DNA from: Enorma phocaeensis
GTDB lineage: Bacteria > Actinomycetota > Coriobacteriia > Coriobacteriales > Coriobacteriaceae
Assembly (NCBI RefSeq): GCF_900186505.1
Contig: NZ_LT891968.1
Location: 62,001-126,000, forward strand
DNA length: 64,000 nucleotides
Direction: 5' to 3'
The position numbers and the translations under genes are program-made. How positions within the stretch are numbered: the stretch's first letter is position 1; each line of letters starts with the position of its first letter. Below, one piece after another: positions 40,879 to 48,784 of the stretch. The notes beneath the pieces were generated by a model. That model did not search any database. It worked only from the letters and a program-made list of their open reading frames with translations, and was not told the DNA's origin.

Positions 40879-42897
40879 CTAGTACAGCTTCGCACCTGCG
40901 GGGATACGGTCATCGACCATGAGGAGGTTCAGGCGCTCCTCGGCATCATCGCCCTCGCCCTCCGCATGAACGGCGCTGATGAGCATGCCACAGGAGTCGA
41001 CGCCCATCATCTTGCGGGGCGGGAGGTTCGTGATGGCGATGCACGTCTTGCCAATGAGGTCCTCGGGCTCGTAGTACATGCTGATACCAGAGAGGATGGT
41101 GCGGTCGGTACCCGAGCCGTCGTCGAGCGTGAACTGCAGCAGCTTCTTGCTCTTGGGCACCGCGAAGCAATCCTTAATCTTGACAGCACGGAAGTCGGAA
41201 CGGCTGAAGGTATCGAAGTCGACGTCGTCTGCAAAGAGCGGCTCGACCTTTACCTTGGAGAAATCGATCGTCGGGATCTTATTGTGAGCGACCTTGATGA
41301 TGTCGGCGTCATCAACCGGCGAAGCGTCGACCTCGGAGACAGTCTCCCCGGCACCCCCCTGCTTGGCGCGACCGGCACTCTTCTCCGGACGCATGTGCGG
41401 GAAAAGCAGCACGTCGCGGATGGAAGCGGAATCGGTGAGCAGCATGACCACACGGTCGATCCCGATGCCGATGCCGCCCGCCGGCGGCATGCCGTACTCC
41501 AGCGCGCGCACATAGTCTTCGTCGTACTCCATAGCCTCGTCGTCGCCGGCGAACTTCTCCTCGACCTGCTTACGGAAGCGCTCCGCCTGATCAACCGGGT
41601 CGTTGAGCTCCGAGAAGGCGTTGGCGTACTCGTACCCTGCGATAACCAGCTCGAAGCGGTGGGTGAGACGCGGGTCGTCCTCGAAGCGCTTGGCGAGCGG
41701 GCTCACCTCGACCGGATAATCGCAGACGAACGTGGGGTTCACGATGGAATCCTCGCCGCGCTCGTCGTAGATCTCGGCGATGAGCTTGCCCGGACCCCAC
41801 TCGGGTTTGACCTCGATGCCGCACTCGGCAGCGGCGGCGCGGAGCTCCTCGATCGGGGTATCGAGCGAAAGCTCACGGCCCATAACTTCGGAGACGATCT
41901 CGGTCATGGGTCGCGACGGCCAGGTGCCGGAAAGATCGATGGTCTGCCCCTGATACTCGATCTGCTCACCGTTGCCGATCGCGGCATTAGCGGCCTTGAT
42001 CACGCCCTCGGCGAGCTCCTTCATACCCTCCAAGTCGCTGTAAGCGCGGTAGGCCTCCATGGTGGTGAACTCGGGGTTGTGGGTCTGGTCCATGCCCTCG
42101 TTGCGGAAGATGCGCCCGATCTCGTACACGCGCTCGTAGCCGCCCACGAGCAGACGCTTCAAATGCAGCTCGGTGGCGATGCGCAGGTAGTTCTCCTGGT
42201 TGAGCGCGTTGAAGTGCGTGATGAAGGGCTTCGCGGTGGCACCGCCCTGAATGGTCTGCAGAATCGGCGTCTCGACCTCCATGTAGGCGTTGTCCTCCAT
42301 GTAGCGGCGGAACGCCGAGATGATCGCAGAGCGCTTGGCGAAGGTCGCGCGCACGTCGTCGTTCATGATGAGGTCCACGTAACGCTGGCGGTAGCGGGTC
42401 TCCTTGTCGGAAAGACCGTGGAACTTCTCGGGCAGGGGGCGCACGCTCTTGGTGAGAAGCGTGAGGCGCTTAGGCGCGATGGAGAGCTGGCCGCGCTTGG
42501 TGCGCACGACGAGGCCCTCGGCCTGAACGATATCGCCGAGATCGAGCTCCTGAAGCAGTGCCCAATCCTCATCGCGCATCTCGTTGATGCGGCAGAACAG
42601 CTGGATCTCGCCGCTCGGATCGCGAACCACCACGAAAGCGATCTTGCCCTGGCCGCGCTTGGCCATGATGCGGCCACCGACGCACACCATGTCCTCGGTA
42701 TCCTCGCCGGCGGCGAGCTCGGCATAGCGCGCCTCGATATCGGCAATATGATCGCGCACGTCGGAATGCTCGGGGTACGGGTCATTGCCCGCAGCGATCA
42801 TAGCCTCGCGCTTCGCCAAGCGATGCGCGCGCTCGTCGTTCAGCGTTTCGGGTACCGGCTGGGTGCCCTCACGGGTCTCGGTCTCTTGCTGAGGCAT
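40879..42897 (-). CDS. lysS: Lysyl-tRNA synthetase (class II) fused to a C-terminal tRNA-binding domain
   Basis: 672 residues from the ATG at 42897 (AAGGAG upstream). Residues 1 to about 505 are a normal class II LysS: N-terminal OB-fold anticodon domain, then motif 2 (FRNEGMDQTHNPEFTTMEAY) and motif 3 (GIGIGIDRVVMLLT). A linker of about 35 residues is followed by a tRNA_bind/EMAP-II-like OB domain (about 550-672): VDFDTFSRSDFRAVKI, LDDGSGTDRTILSGI and MMGVDSCGMLIS, the domain seen at the end of bacterial MetRS and as free Trbp111. The fusion would increase tRNA affinity. It lies downstream of greA with a terminator between them. Confidence 0.95.
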   Translation of the reverse strand: MPQQETETREGTQPVPETLNDERAHRLAKREAMIAAGNDPYPEHSDVRDHIADIEARYAELAAGEDTEDMVCVGGRIMAKRGQGKIAFVVVRDPSGEIQLFCRINEMRDEDWALLQELDLGDIVQAEGLVVRTKRGQLSIAPKRLTLLTKSVRPLPEKFHGLSDKETRYRQRYVDLIMNDDVRATFAKRSAIISAFRRYMEDNAYMEVETPILQTIQGGATAKPFITHFNALNQENYLRIATELHLKRLLVGGYERVYEIGRIFRNEGMDQTHNPEFTTMEAYRAYSDLEGMKELAEGVIKAANAAIGNGEQIEYQGQTIDLSGTWPSRPMTEIVSEVMGRELSLDTPIEELRAAAAECGIEVKPEWGPGKLIAEIYDERGEDSIVNPTFVCDYPVEVSPLAKRFEDDPRLTHRFELVIAGYEYANAFSELNDPVDQAERFRKQVEEKFAGDDEAMEYDEDYVRALEYGMPPAGGIGIGIDRVVMLLTDSASIRDVLLFPHMRPEKSAGRAKQGGAGETVSEVDASPVDDADIIKVAHNKIPTIDFSKVKVEPLFADDVDFDTFSRSDFRAVKIKDCFAVPKSKKLLQFTLDDGSGTDRTILSGISMYYEPEDLIGKTCIAITNLPPRKMMGVDSCGMLISAVHAEGEGDDAEERLNLLMVDDRIPAGAKLY

Positions 42898-42931
42898 CAA
42901 AGCTCCTTCTCTGGGAGGCGAATACGTAACG

Positions 42932-42968
42932 AAAAAAGCTCCCTCGGGCCCGGAGGACCCCAGGGAGC
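42932..42968 (-). terminator. Intrinsic terminator between greA and lysS
   Basis: GCTCCCT (42938-42944) pairs with AGGGAGC (42962-42968), and the minus strand continues with TTTTTT. It stands between the greA stop codon and the lysS ribosome site, so lysS expression depends on read-through or a promoter inside this short gap. Confidence 0.8.
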
Positions 42969-42999
42969 GAACATAACGCCGATGCGCTCGACCTGGGGC

Positions 43000-43473
43000 C
43001 TAGCGCGTGATCTTGGTGATGGTGTAGACGCGGGACTTACCGGAAGGCGTCACGACCTCGACGGTCTCGCCCTCGCTATGGCCGATGATGGCCTTGCCCA
43101 CCGGCGACTCGTTGGAGATCTTGTGCGCCAGCGAATCGGTCTCGGTCGTACCGACGAGCGTCACCTCGGTGGCGACGCCGTCGCCGTCGACGAGCGTCAC
43201 GATGCAGCCGATGGAGACCGTGCGCACGTGATCGACGGACTCGGCGTCCTTGGCGTTCGCAAGGATCGACTGGATCTCGGTGATGCGGGCGGCGTTTTTA
43301 GCCTGCTCTTCCTTGGCGTCGTCGTACTCGGAGTTCTCCGAGAGGTCGCCGAAGTCGCGCGCGGTCTTGATGCGCTCGACGATCTGCTTCGAGAGCTCGC
43401 CCTCGCGCCACTCAAGCTCCTCGATGAGGTCTTGGCGACCCTTGGCTGTCAGTACGATATCGCTCGTATCCAT
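43000..43473 (-). CDS. greA: Transcription elongation factor GreA
   Basis: 157 residues, normal size. The N-terminal coiled coil carries the acidic tip (ARDFGDLSENSEYDDAK), which reaches the RNA polymerase active site to trigger cleavage of backtracked RNA. The C-terminal FKBP-like domain contains ISNESPVGKAIIGHSEGETVEV. It is the first gene before lysS, a common order in Gram-positive bacteria. Confidence 0.96.
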   Translation of the reverse strand: MDTSDIVLTAKGRQDLIEELEWREGELSKQIVERIKTARDFGDLSENSEYDDAKEEQAKNAARITEIQSILANAKDAESVDHVRTVSIGCIVTLVDGDGVATEVTLVGTTETDSLAHKISNESPVGKAIIGHSEGETVEVVTPSGKSRVYTITKITR

Positions 43474-43519
43474 TCAGAAGACTCCTTGCCTTGCGTCTGT
43501 TCCAACTAATGTAACCAAA

Positions 43520-43552
43520 ACGACCGGCACCCGCAGGGGAAACCGGCCGTTG
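43520..43552 (-). terminator. Hairpin terminator of tatA
   Basis: AACGACCGG (43520-43528) pairs with CCGGCCGTT (43544-43552), and the minus strand continues TTTTGG. It lies 25 bases past the tatA stop codon. Confidence 0.65.
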
Positions 43553-43576
43553 CTTGCACTCGCGCGGGACCGGGCC

Positions 43577-43843
43577 CTACTCGGAGATGGGACCCTCGCT
43601 CTCGGAGTCCTCTTCCTTCTTCTTCTTGGCCTCGGCAAGCTTCTCCTCGAGCTCGCGGATCTCGCGATCCTCCTCGCTCTCCTCCACGACCTCCTCAGAA
43701 GCGGTCTCGTCGCCCTGCATGCCCTCGCGCAGGTTCTTCACCGTGGAACCAAGCGCCTTGCCCAGCTTGGGGAGCTGCTTGGGCCCGAAGATGACGAGCA
43801 CGGCGATCAGGATAACTACCCATTCAAAACCTTTGGGGATCAT
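43577..43843 (-). CDS. tatA: Twin-arginine translocase subunit TatA
   Basis: 88 residues from MIPKGFEW at 43843 with GGGAGG upstream. One membrane helix (VVILIAVLVIF), the hinge GPKQLPKLGKALG, an amphipathic helix (STVKNLREGM) and a charged acidic/lysine tail. TatA forms the pore of the Tat system. It is far from tatB/tatC (16 kb-region), so the two loci together supply a full Tat translocase. Confidence 0.92.
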   Translation of the reverse strand: MIPKGFEWVVILIAVLVIFGPKQLPKLGKALGSTVKNLREGMQGDETASEEVVEESEEDREIRELEEKLAEAKKKKEEDSESEGPISE

Positions 43844-43882
43844 ACGGTTCCTCCCAGATATATGCCAAAACGAGCTCGAACG

Positions 43883-43911
43883 AGTATACCGCGCCTGCAA
43901 GGCGCGAACAA
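43883..43911 (-). promoter_or_regulatory. Promoter of tatA (TTGTTC-17-TATACT)
   Basis: On the minus strand TTGTTC (43906-43911) and TATACT (43883-43888) are separated by exactly 17 bases, about 40 bases upstream of the tatA start. The spacer contains the inverted repeat GCGCC/GGCGC. Confidence 0.7.
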
Positions 43912-44118
43912 CCTCGGTATATTTTACACACGGCCCAACACATACGCGATATGCGCATGTGAACCGGCATAAACTACAGAAGGTGGCGATGCGATTCGTC
44001 ATCGGCTCGTAATCACTCGGTAAAGTTACCATGGGGTCCGTCGGCGCTCGGCCGCCAGACGAACTGAGCCACGAGCGCAAGCGGCGGTATAGGCGGACCC
44101 AAGAACAGGAAACGGAGC

Positions 44119-44682
44119 ATGGCGATGGCACGGGATAGAAAGCGCCTCATAGCAGACGCGTTCATCGATCTCTGCGAGACGATGGGAGTCGAGAAGGCCA
44201 CCGTCACGGCTCTTATAGAGCGCTGCGGCATCTCGCGCCAGACGTTCTACTATCATTTCCAGAACATCGGCGATGTGGTCACGTGGACGCTTGGGCAGCT
44301 CTTTGGCGAGGTGCTCATGAAAGGCCTCGCAATGGACCGCGTCCATGATGCGCTGCGCTACTTCATAGCGGTGGTGACCGAGAACCTCCCCTTTATCGAG
44401 CTGCTCCTCTCTTCGCGCTGGCATAACGAGGTCGAAGCGATCATGGTGCGCGGTGTCCACACCTACCTGGTCGAGCTGGTGCGCGTCCGCTATCCCTCCC
44501 TGGGCCTTTCTGTCCCGGACCTCGATGCCGCGCTCACCCTCTACTCCCACGGCATCGTGGGGCTTCTGCTCGATCGCTGCGCCGATCCCGCCCTCGACCG
44601 AGAGCTTCTTGTCGACCAGATCATCCGCATCATCAGCGACACGCTGCTCAACGTCGAGGTGACGGGCACAACCTCCCTATAG
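44119..44682 (+). CDS. TetR-family transcriptional regulator
   Basis: 187 residues. The N-terminal HTH is IADAFIDLCETMGVEKATVTALIERCGISRQTFYYHFQNIGDVV, with the standard TFYYHF recognition helix. The C-terminal part is helical and probably binds a small ligand. It is divergent from tatA and convergent with the AEC transporter gene (6-base overlap of the ends). The closest layout is the regulatory protein type with a DhaS-like C-terminus. Its target is unknown; the transporter next to it is a candidate. Confidence 0.88.
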   Translation: MAMARDRKRLIADAFIDLCETMGVEKATVTALIERCGISRQTFYYHFQNIGDVVTWTLGQLFGEVLMKGLAMDRVHDALRYFIAVVTENLPFIELLLSSRWHNEVEAIMVRGVHTYLVELVRVRYPSLGLSVPDLDAALTLYSHGIVGLLLDRCADPALDRELLVDQIIRIISDTLLNVEVTGTTSL

Positions 44683-45603
44683 CGCCGCGACCAGGAGCGG
44701 GATCGTGGCGATGGACCCTACCACCGAGAGGAACGTCGTCTGGATCATGGGCTTCATGTCCACACCGTACTGCAGGCAATACAGGGTTCCGTTTGTCGCC
44801 ACCGGCATGCCCACCCCAATGACCACCACCGCGACCACGGTCGGATCGATCCCGAGCGCGTGCAGCAGCACGGCCGCGGCGAGGGGAATCGCCAAGAGCC
44901 TGCACGCCGCCGCGAGGTAGGCGCGCGGGTTGCCGAACATGGCGGAAAGGTCGTAACGGGCGAGCGACGAACCGATGATGAGCAAGGCGGCAGGCGTGGT
45001 CAGCTGGCCCACGATATCCAGAGCGCCGCCCACGATGCCGAGGTCGTTCACCCCGGCAAGCACCAGTACGAGGGTGAACATGCTCGCGATAAGGGTGGGC
45101 GACTTGAGGCTTCCCGCACATGAGCGCAGATAGCGCCGCCAGCCGCCACGGGCGCTGAACAGCGAGACTCCCACGGAGAACATCAACAGATTAGCAGGGA
45201 TGCTCACGATGGCGAGCAGCAGTACCGCCTGGCCGCCGAGCACGGCAGATACCACCGGGAAGCCCATAAAGCTGCAGTTGCCAAAGGCGATCATGTAACG
45301 ATAGGCCCCCGCCACATCGGCCGGGGCGCGCATGGCCGCCGTCGCTGCAAAGCCCACGACGAGCGCAAGCAGGTTGGCGAACGCCGATGCTGCCAGCACG
45401 ACAGCGATGGTCCGCGCATCGGGCAGCTCGTCCACGGAGCCCACGGAGGCGATGATGAGGCAGGGCAGCGCGACCTCGAGCACGATCCTCGAGAGGTTGT
45501 GATCGACCTCGTCGTTCATGATGCCCGCTTTGTGGACCGCATAGCCGAGCGCAATCGGCAGCGAGAGCATCGCCATCTGCGAAGCGATGTAGAGCACGTC
45601 CAT
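44677..45603 (-). CDS. AEC-family (auxin efflux carrier-type) transporter
   Basis: 308 residues from MDVLYIASQ at 45603 (AGGAGGG, 11 bases upstream). About 10 membrane segments in two homologous five-helix halves: helices near AIALGYAVHKAGIMN, AFGNCSFMGFPVV, then PAALLIIGSSLARYDLS and MPVATNGTLYCLQYGVD in the second half. Members export or import organic anions, for example malate. It lies tail-to-tail with the TetR gene. Confidence 0.88.
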   Translation of the reverse strand: MDVLYIASQMAMLSLPIALGYAVHKAGIMNDEVDHNLSRIVLEVALPCLIIASVGSVDELPDARTIAVVLAASAFANLLALVVGFAATAAMRAPADVAGAYRYMIAFGNCSFMGFPVVSAVLGGQAVLLLAIVSIPANLLMFSVGVSLFSARGGWRRYLRSCAGSLKSPTLIASMFTLVLVLAGVNDLGIVGGALDIVGQLTTPAALLIIGSSLARYDLSAMFGNPRAYLAAACRLLAIPLAAAVLLHALGIDPTVVAVVVIGVGMPVATNGTLYCLQYGVDMKPMIQTTFLSVVGSIATIPLLVAAL

Positions 45604-45690
45604 CGGACGGTGCGCCCTCCTTATCATGCGCCCGTGCAGGCAAGCGACAGGTGATGCCGCCATGGACCCGCGCAGACGCTGCAAAGCGAT

Positions 45691-45719
45691 GGGGCGGCGC
45701 CGTGTTCCGGCACCGCCCC
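45691..45719. terminator. GC hairpin downstream of the YfcC-type transporter gene
   Basis: GGGGCGG (45691-45697) pairs with CCGCCCC (45713-45719) and is extended by inner GC pairs. It lies 12 bases beyond the stop codon. No U-run is present. Confidence 0.5.
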
Positions 45720-45730
45720 GTGGGAAGCCG

Positions 45731-47212
45731 TTACATCACGAGCATGAGCACCGTGAGGACGACCGCGGTAACCAACGTGAGCGCCACGAAGAACTTAAGC
45801 GTGAGCTTGAGGAACGAGGTGTAGCTGGTATGCGCGAGTTCCAGGCCGGACACGATGACGCCGTTGGTCGGCGTGATCATGGCCACCACGCCGTGGGCGG
45901 CGACGTAGATCATGATCATGATGTCAGGCGAGAAGCCGAGGTTGTCGGCGAGCGGACCCATGATGGGCATGGAGACGGTCGCCATGCCGGAGCTGGACGG
46001 GATGAGGAAGGACAGCACGAAGTAGAGCGCGTAGCTCGCCGGCGCGAAGACCACGGCAGACACACCGCGCAGCGCGTCGGCTGCGGCGTTCAGCACGAAG
46101 ACATCCAGGCCGGTCTCGGACATGAGCACCGAGATGGCGCGCGCGACGGCGATGACGAGCGCGGTCGAGATCATGGTGGAGCAGCCGTCGATGAAAGTGT
46201 TCACGATCTCCTTCTCGGAGAGGCCGCCCACGATACCGATCACGATGGAGATGACAAAGAACCAGATGCCGCACTCGGTGAAGTACCACTGGCCGAGCGG
46301 CAAACCGGTGAGGATCGCGCTCCACGCGGTGGAGGGATCATCGGCGGTACCGCCGATAGCGAAGAACGTGATGCCGAAGCTCTCCCACGGAATGAACGAC
46401 ACGATCATGACCAGGAAGGAGAGGGCGAAGAGAGCCAGCACGAACTTCTGCTTACCGGTAAGGACGGCGTTCTTGAGGCTCGATGCCTGCTCGTCCTCGA
46501 GCATCTTGGTCTCGTCGGCATAAGCGGCGTCCATGTTCGCGAGCTCCTCGCTCGTCATGGCCGAGGCAGCGCGATCGGCCTTCACGCGCTTGGCGTAGCG
46601 CATCACAAAGGCGATGCCCATCGCCTCGGAGATGACGAAGAGCAAAAAGCCCACGCCGATGAGCGTTCCCTGGTTGACGGCGATGCCCATGTCGGTGAGC
46701 GCCGAGGACGCGATGGCGATCGAGAACGGGTTCACCGTGGAGCCAAGGGTACCGAGACCGGCGCCGAGCAGCACGATGAGGGCACCGACCATGGAGTCGA
46801 AGCCCATGGCGAAGGTCACCGAGGCAAGCAAGATGTAGAAGGGGATGGTCTCCTCCATCATGCCGTAGGTTGACCCGCAGATGCCGAAGGCGATCATGAG
46901 CACGGGGATGAGCAGCGTATCGCGGTCACCGAGCGCGCGAACGAGCGTGGCGATACCGGTATCGAGAGCACCGGTCTTGTTGACCATCGCCAGGAAACCG
47001 CCGAGCACGATCACGAACAGGCAGACGTCGATCGCGTTCTTGAAGCCGCTAAACGGGGCCTGCATGACCTGCGCCAACGTGGCACCGGTGACGTCGGGCG
47101 TGAACGCCGCGACGATCCAGGTGCAGATCGCGACGAAGATCAGGCATCCCAGAAGGATGGTGAACGAGGTCGGCATGCCCCGTTTCTTCTTTTGCTTGGT
47201 AGCCTCTGCCAT
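45731..47212 (-). CDS. YfcC/DcuC-type ion or dicarboxylate transporter
   Basis: 493 residues from MAEATKQKKKRGMPTSF at 47212 (GAGGAGG upstream). About 12-13 membrane segments. Distinctive parts are a lysine-rich N-terminus, GICGSTYGMMEETIPFY, TLGSTVNPFSIAIASSALT, and the C-terminal SSSGMATVSMPIM with AMITPTNGVI, typical of the C4-dicarboxylate/AbgT-like ion-transporter superfamily. It follows an M20 amidohydrolase gene by 186 bases. Uptake of an N-acylated amino acid or dipeptide-like compound that the peptidase then hydrolyses is a plausible pairing. Confidence 0.85.
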   Translation of the reverse strand: MAEATKQKKKRGMPTSFTILLGCLIFVAICTWIVAAFTPDVTGATLAQVMQAPFSGFKNAIDVCLFVIVLGGFLAMVNKTGALDTGIATLVRALGDRDTLLIPVLMIAFGICGSTYGMMEETIPFYILLASVTFAMGFDSMVGALIVLLGAGLGTLGSTVNPFSIAIASSALTDMGIAVNQGTLIGVGFLLFVISEAMGIAFVMRYAKRVKADRAASAMTSEELANMDAAYADETKMLEDEQASSLKNAVLTGKQKFVLALFALSFLVMIVSFIPWESFGITFFAIGGTADDPSTAWSAILTGLPLGQWYFTECGIWFFVISIVIGIVGGLSEKEIVNTFIDGCSTMISTALVIAVARAISVLMSETGLDVFVLNAAADALRGVSAVVFAPASYALYFVLSFLIPSSSGMATVSMPIMGPLADNLGFSPDIMIMIYVAAHGVVAMITPTNGVIVSGLELAHTSYTSFLKLTLKFFVALTLVTAVVLTVLMLVM

Positions 47213-47319
47213 AGGTTCCTCCTCATGTTTGACAGATGTAAACCACACACGGCGCGCGGACGCGCCGCCTTGCCCGATTGATGGGGCCGCCGGAACGGTC
47301 CCAGAAGCCAGCTGGGGGC

Positions 47320-47359
47320 GGGCGGAGGCCGTCGGCCACCACGCGCGGCGCCTCCGCCC
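47320..47359. repeat. Perfect 10-bp GC-rich hairpin between amidohydrolase and transporter genes
   Basis: GGGCGGAGGC (47320-47329) pairs with GCCTCCGCCC (47350-47359). It lies 40 bases after the amidohydrolase stop codon, upstream of the transporter ribosome site. It could terminate or pause transcription or stabilise one half of the mRNA. No U-run follows on the minus strand. Confidence 0.6.
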
Positions 47360-47398
47360 CACGCACCCCTGGAATATCCGCCGCGGGGGGATCCGGTG

Positions 47399-48595
47399 CT
47401 AGCCGGCGCGGCGCTCGAGGAACTCGATGGCGCTGTTCGCGAGGAGCGCGGTGCCCTTCCAGAACACGGACTCGTCAAAGTCCACGTTAGGATGGTGCAT
47501 TCCGCAGCCCTCATGGCCGGGCAGCGTGCCCGTGCCTAGAATGAAGTAGGTCGTAGGCGCCACCTGCGAAAGGATGGCAAGGTCGTCGGTACCGGAGAAC
47601 GGAGCCTCGAGCTCGCGGACCGGCTCGTCGAACAGCTCGTCGGCATAGCCCACGAGCTCACTGGTGAGCTCGGGATCGTTGTAGGTGTTGGGAACACCGC
47701 GCAAGAACGCTACCTCGGCCTCGCCGCCGAAAGCCTCCGCGATACCGTGCACCATGCGCGCCGCATGCTCCTTGAAGCCCTGACGCACATCGGCATCCTG
47801 CGTGCGCAGGGTGCCGAGCATGTGCGCGTCCTCGGGAATGACGTTCGCGGCACGGCCGCTCTCGATCTTGCCGAACGTGGCGACGACGGTCTGAGTGGGG
47901 TCGACCTCGCGCGAGATCAGATTTTGGAAGCCCTGGTAGATATGGCAAGCGATATTGATGGGGTCGATACCCTGATGGGGCGTGGAGCCGTGGGCACCGC
48001 ATCCCTTGATCTTGACCTCGATGTCGTCGATGGACGAGAAGATGGTCCCCGGACGGGTGTAGATCTCGCCGGCACCGAACTCGAGCGCCTGCACATGCAA
48101 GGCGGTCACTGCGTCGACGTGCGGATTCTCGAGCACGCCCGCCGCGAGCACGGCGTCGCCGCCGCAGATGTCAACCGGGGCGCAACCCTCCTCGTCGGGC
48201 TGGAACAAGAGCTTCACGCATCCCTTCAGCTCAGCCTCATGGGCCTTGAGGACCGCGGCGGCTCCCAACAGCATGGCGGTATGCGTGTCGTGGCCGCACG
48301 CGTGCATGTTCCCGTTCGTAGACGCGAACGGCAACCCGGTGATCTCGTCTACCGGCAGGGCATCCATATCGGCACGCAGCATCACGCACGGGCCAGCCGC
48401 CGGGTCGCCGATCTGCGTGAGCAGGCCGCCCTCGCAGGGCACCGTCACCTCATAGCCCATCTCCTCGAGGCGGCCGCGCACGTAGGCGCACGTCTCGGTA
48501 AGGTCGAATCCAAGTTCCGGGTGCTGGTGCAGCCACCTGCGGTCGGCCACGATCTGCTCCTGCAGCGCACGTGCCTCTTCGACAACCTGCTTCAT
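47399..48595 (-). CDS. M20-family metallo-amidohydrolase (hippurate hydrolase/IAA-amino acid hydrolase type)
   Basis: 398 residues from MKQVVEEAR at 48595 (GGAG upstream). M20D signatures are RADMDALPV, NMHACGHDTHTAMLL (metal ligands Cys and His), FQPDEEG (catalytic Glu) and the C-terminal HHPNVDFDE. Such enzymes remove N-acyl groups from amino acids (hippurate, N-acetyl-aminoacids, aminobenzoyl-glutamate). The gene pairs with a YfcC/AbgT-like transporter downstream, as in p-aminobenzoyl-glutamate utilisation loci, and with a divergent LuxR-type regulator. Confidence 0.9.
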   Translation of the reverse strand: MKQVVEEARALQEQIVADRRWLHQHPELGFDLTETCAYVRGRLEEMGYEVTVPCEGGLLTQIGDPAAGPCVMLRADMDALPVDEITGLPFASTNGNMHACGHDTHTAMLLGAAAVLKAHEAELKGCVKLLFQPDEEGCAPVDICGGDAVLAAGVLENPHVDAVTALHVQALEFGAGEIYTRPGTIFSSIDDIEVKIKGCGAHGSTPHQGIDPINIACHIYQGFQNLISREVDPTQTVVATFGKIESGRAANVIPEDAHMLGTLRTQDADVRQGFKEHAARMVHGIAEAFGGEAEVAFLRGVPNTYNDPELTSELVGYADELFDEPVRELEAPFSGTDDLAILSQVAPTTYFILGTGTLPGHEGCGMHHPNVDFDESVFWKGTALLANSAIEFLERRAG

Positions 48596-48784
48596 GCCTA
48601 CTCCTATCATCGATCCGCCTGCTTGACGTGGCGGGCTTTACCATGGAACGATAGTATGCGTCGCACCGCCGGCAGCGCGGCGGCACCGGAAAAGTCGCCC
48701 GATTTCACCCGGCGCACGCGATGGCAAACGGTTCGATCCGGCCCGTAAACGGTACTCACCCCTTTGGGGTGATGGGAGGATGAG

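Noticed and set aside
40867..43509. 880-codon open frame antisense to lysS and greA
   Set aside because: It mirrors two certain genes and contains no recognisable domain; low-complexity composition is typical of antisense high-GC frames.
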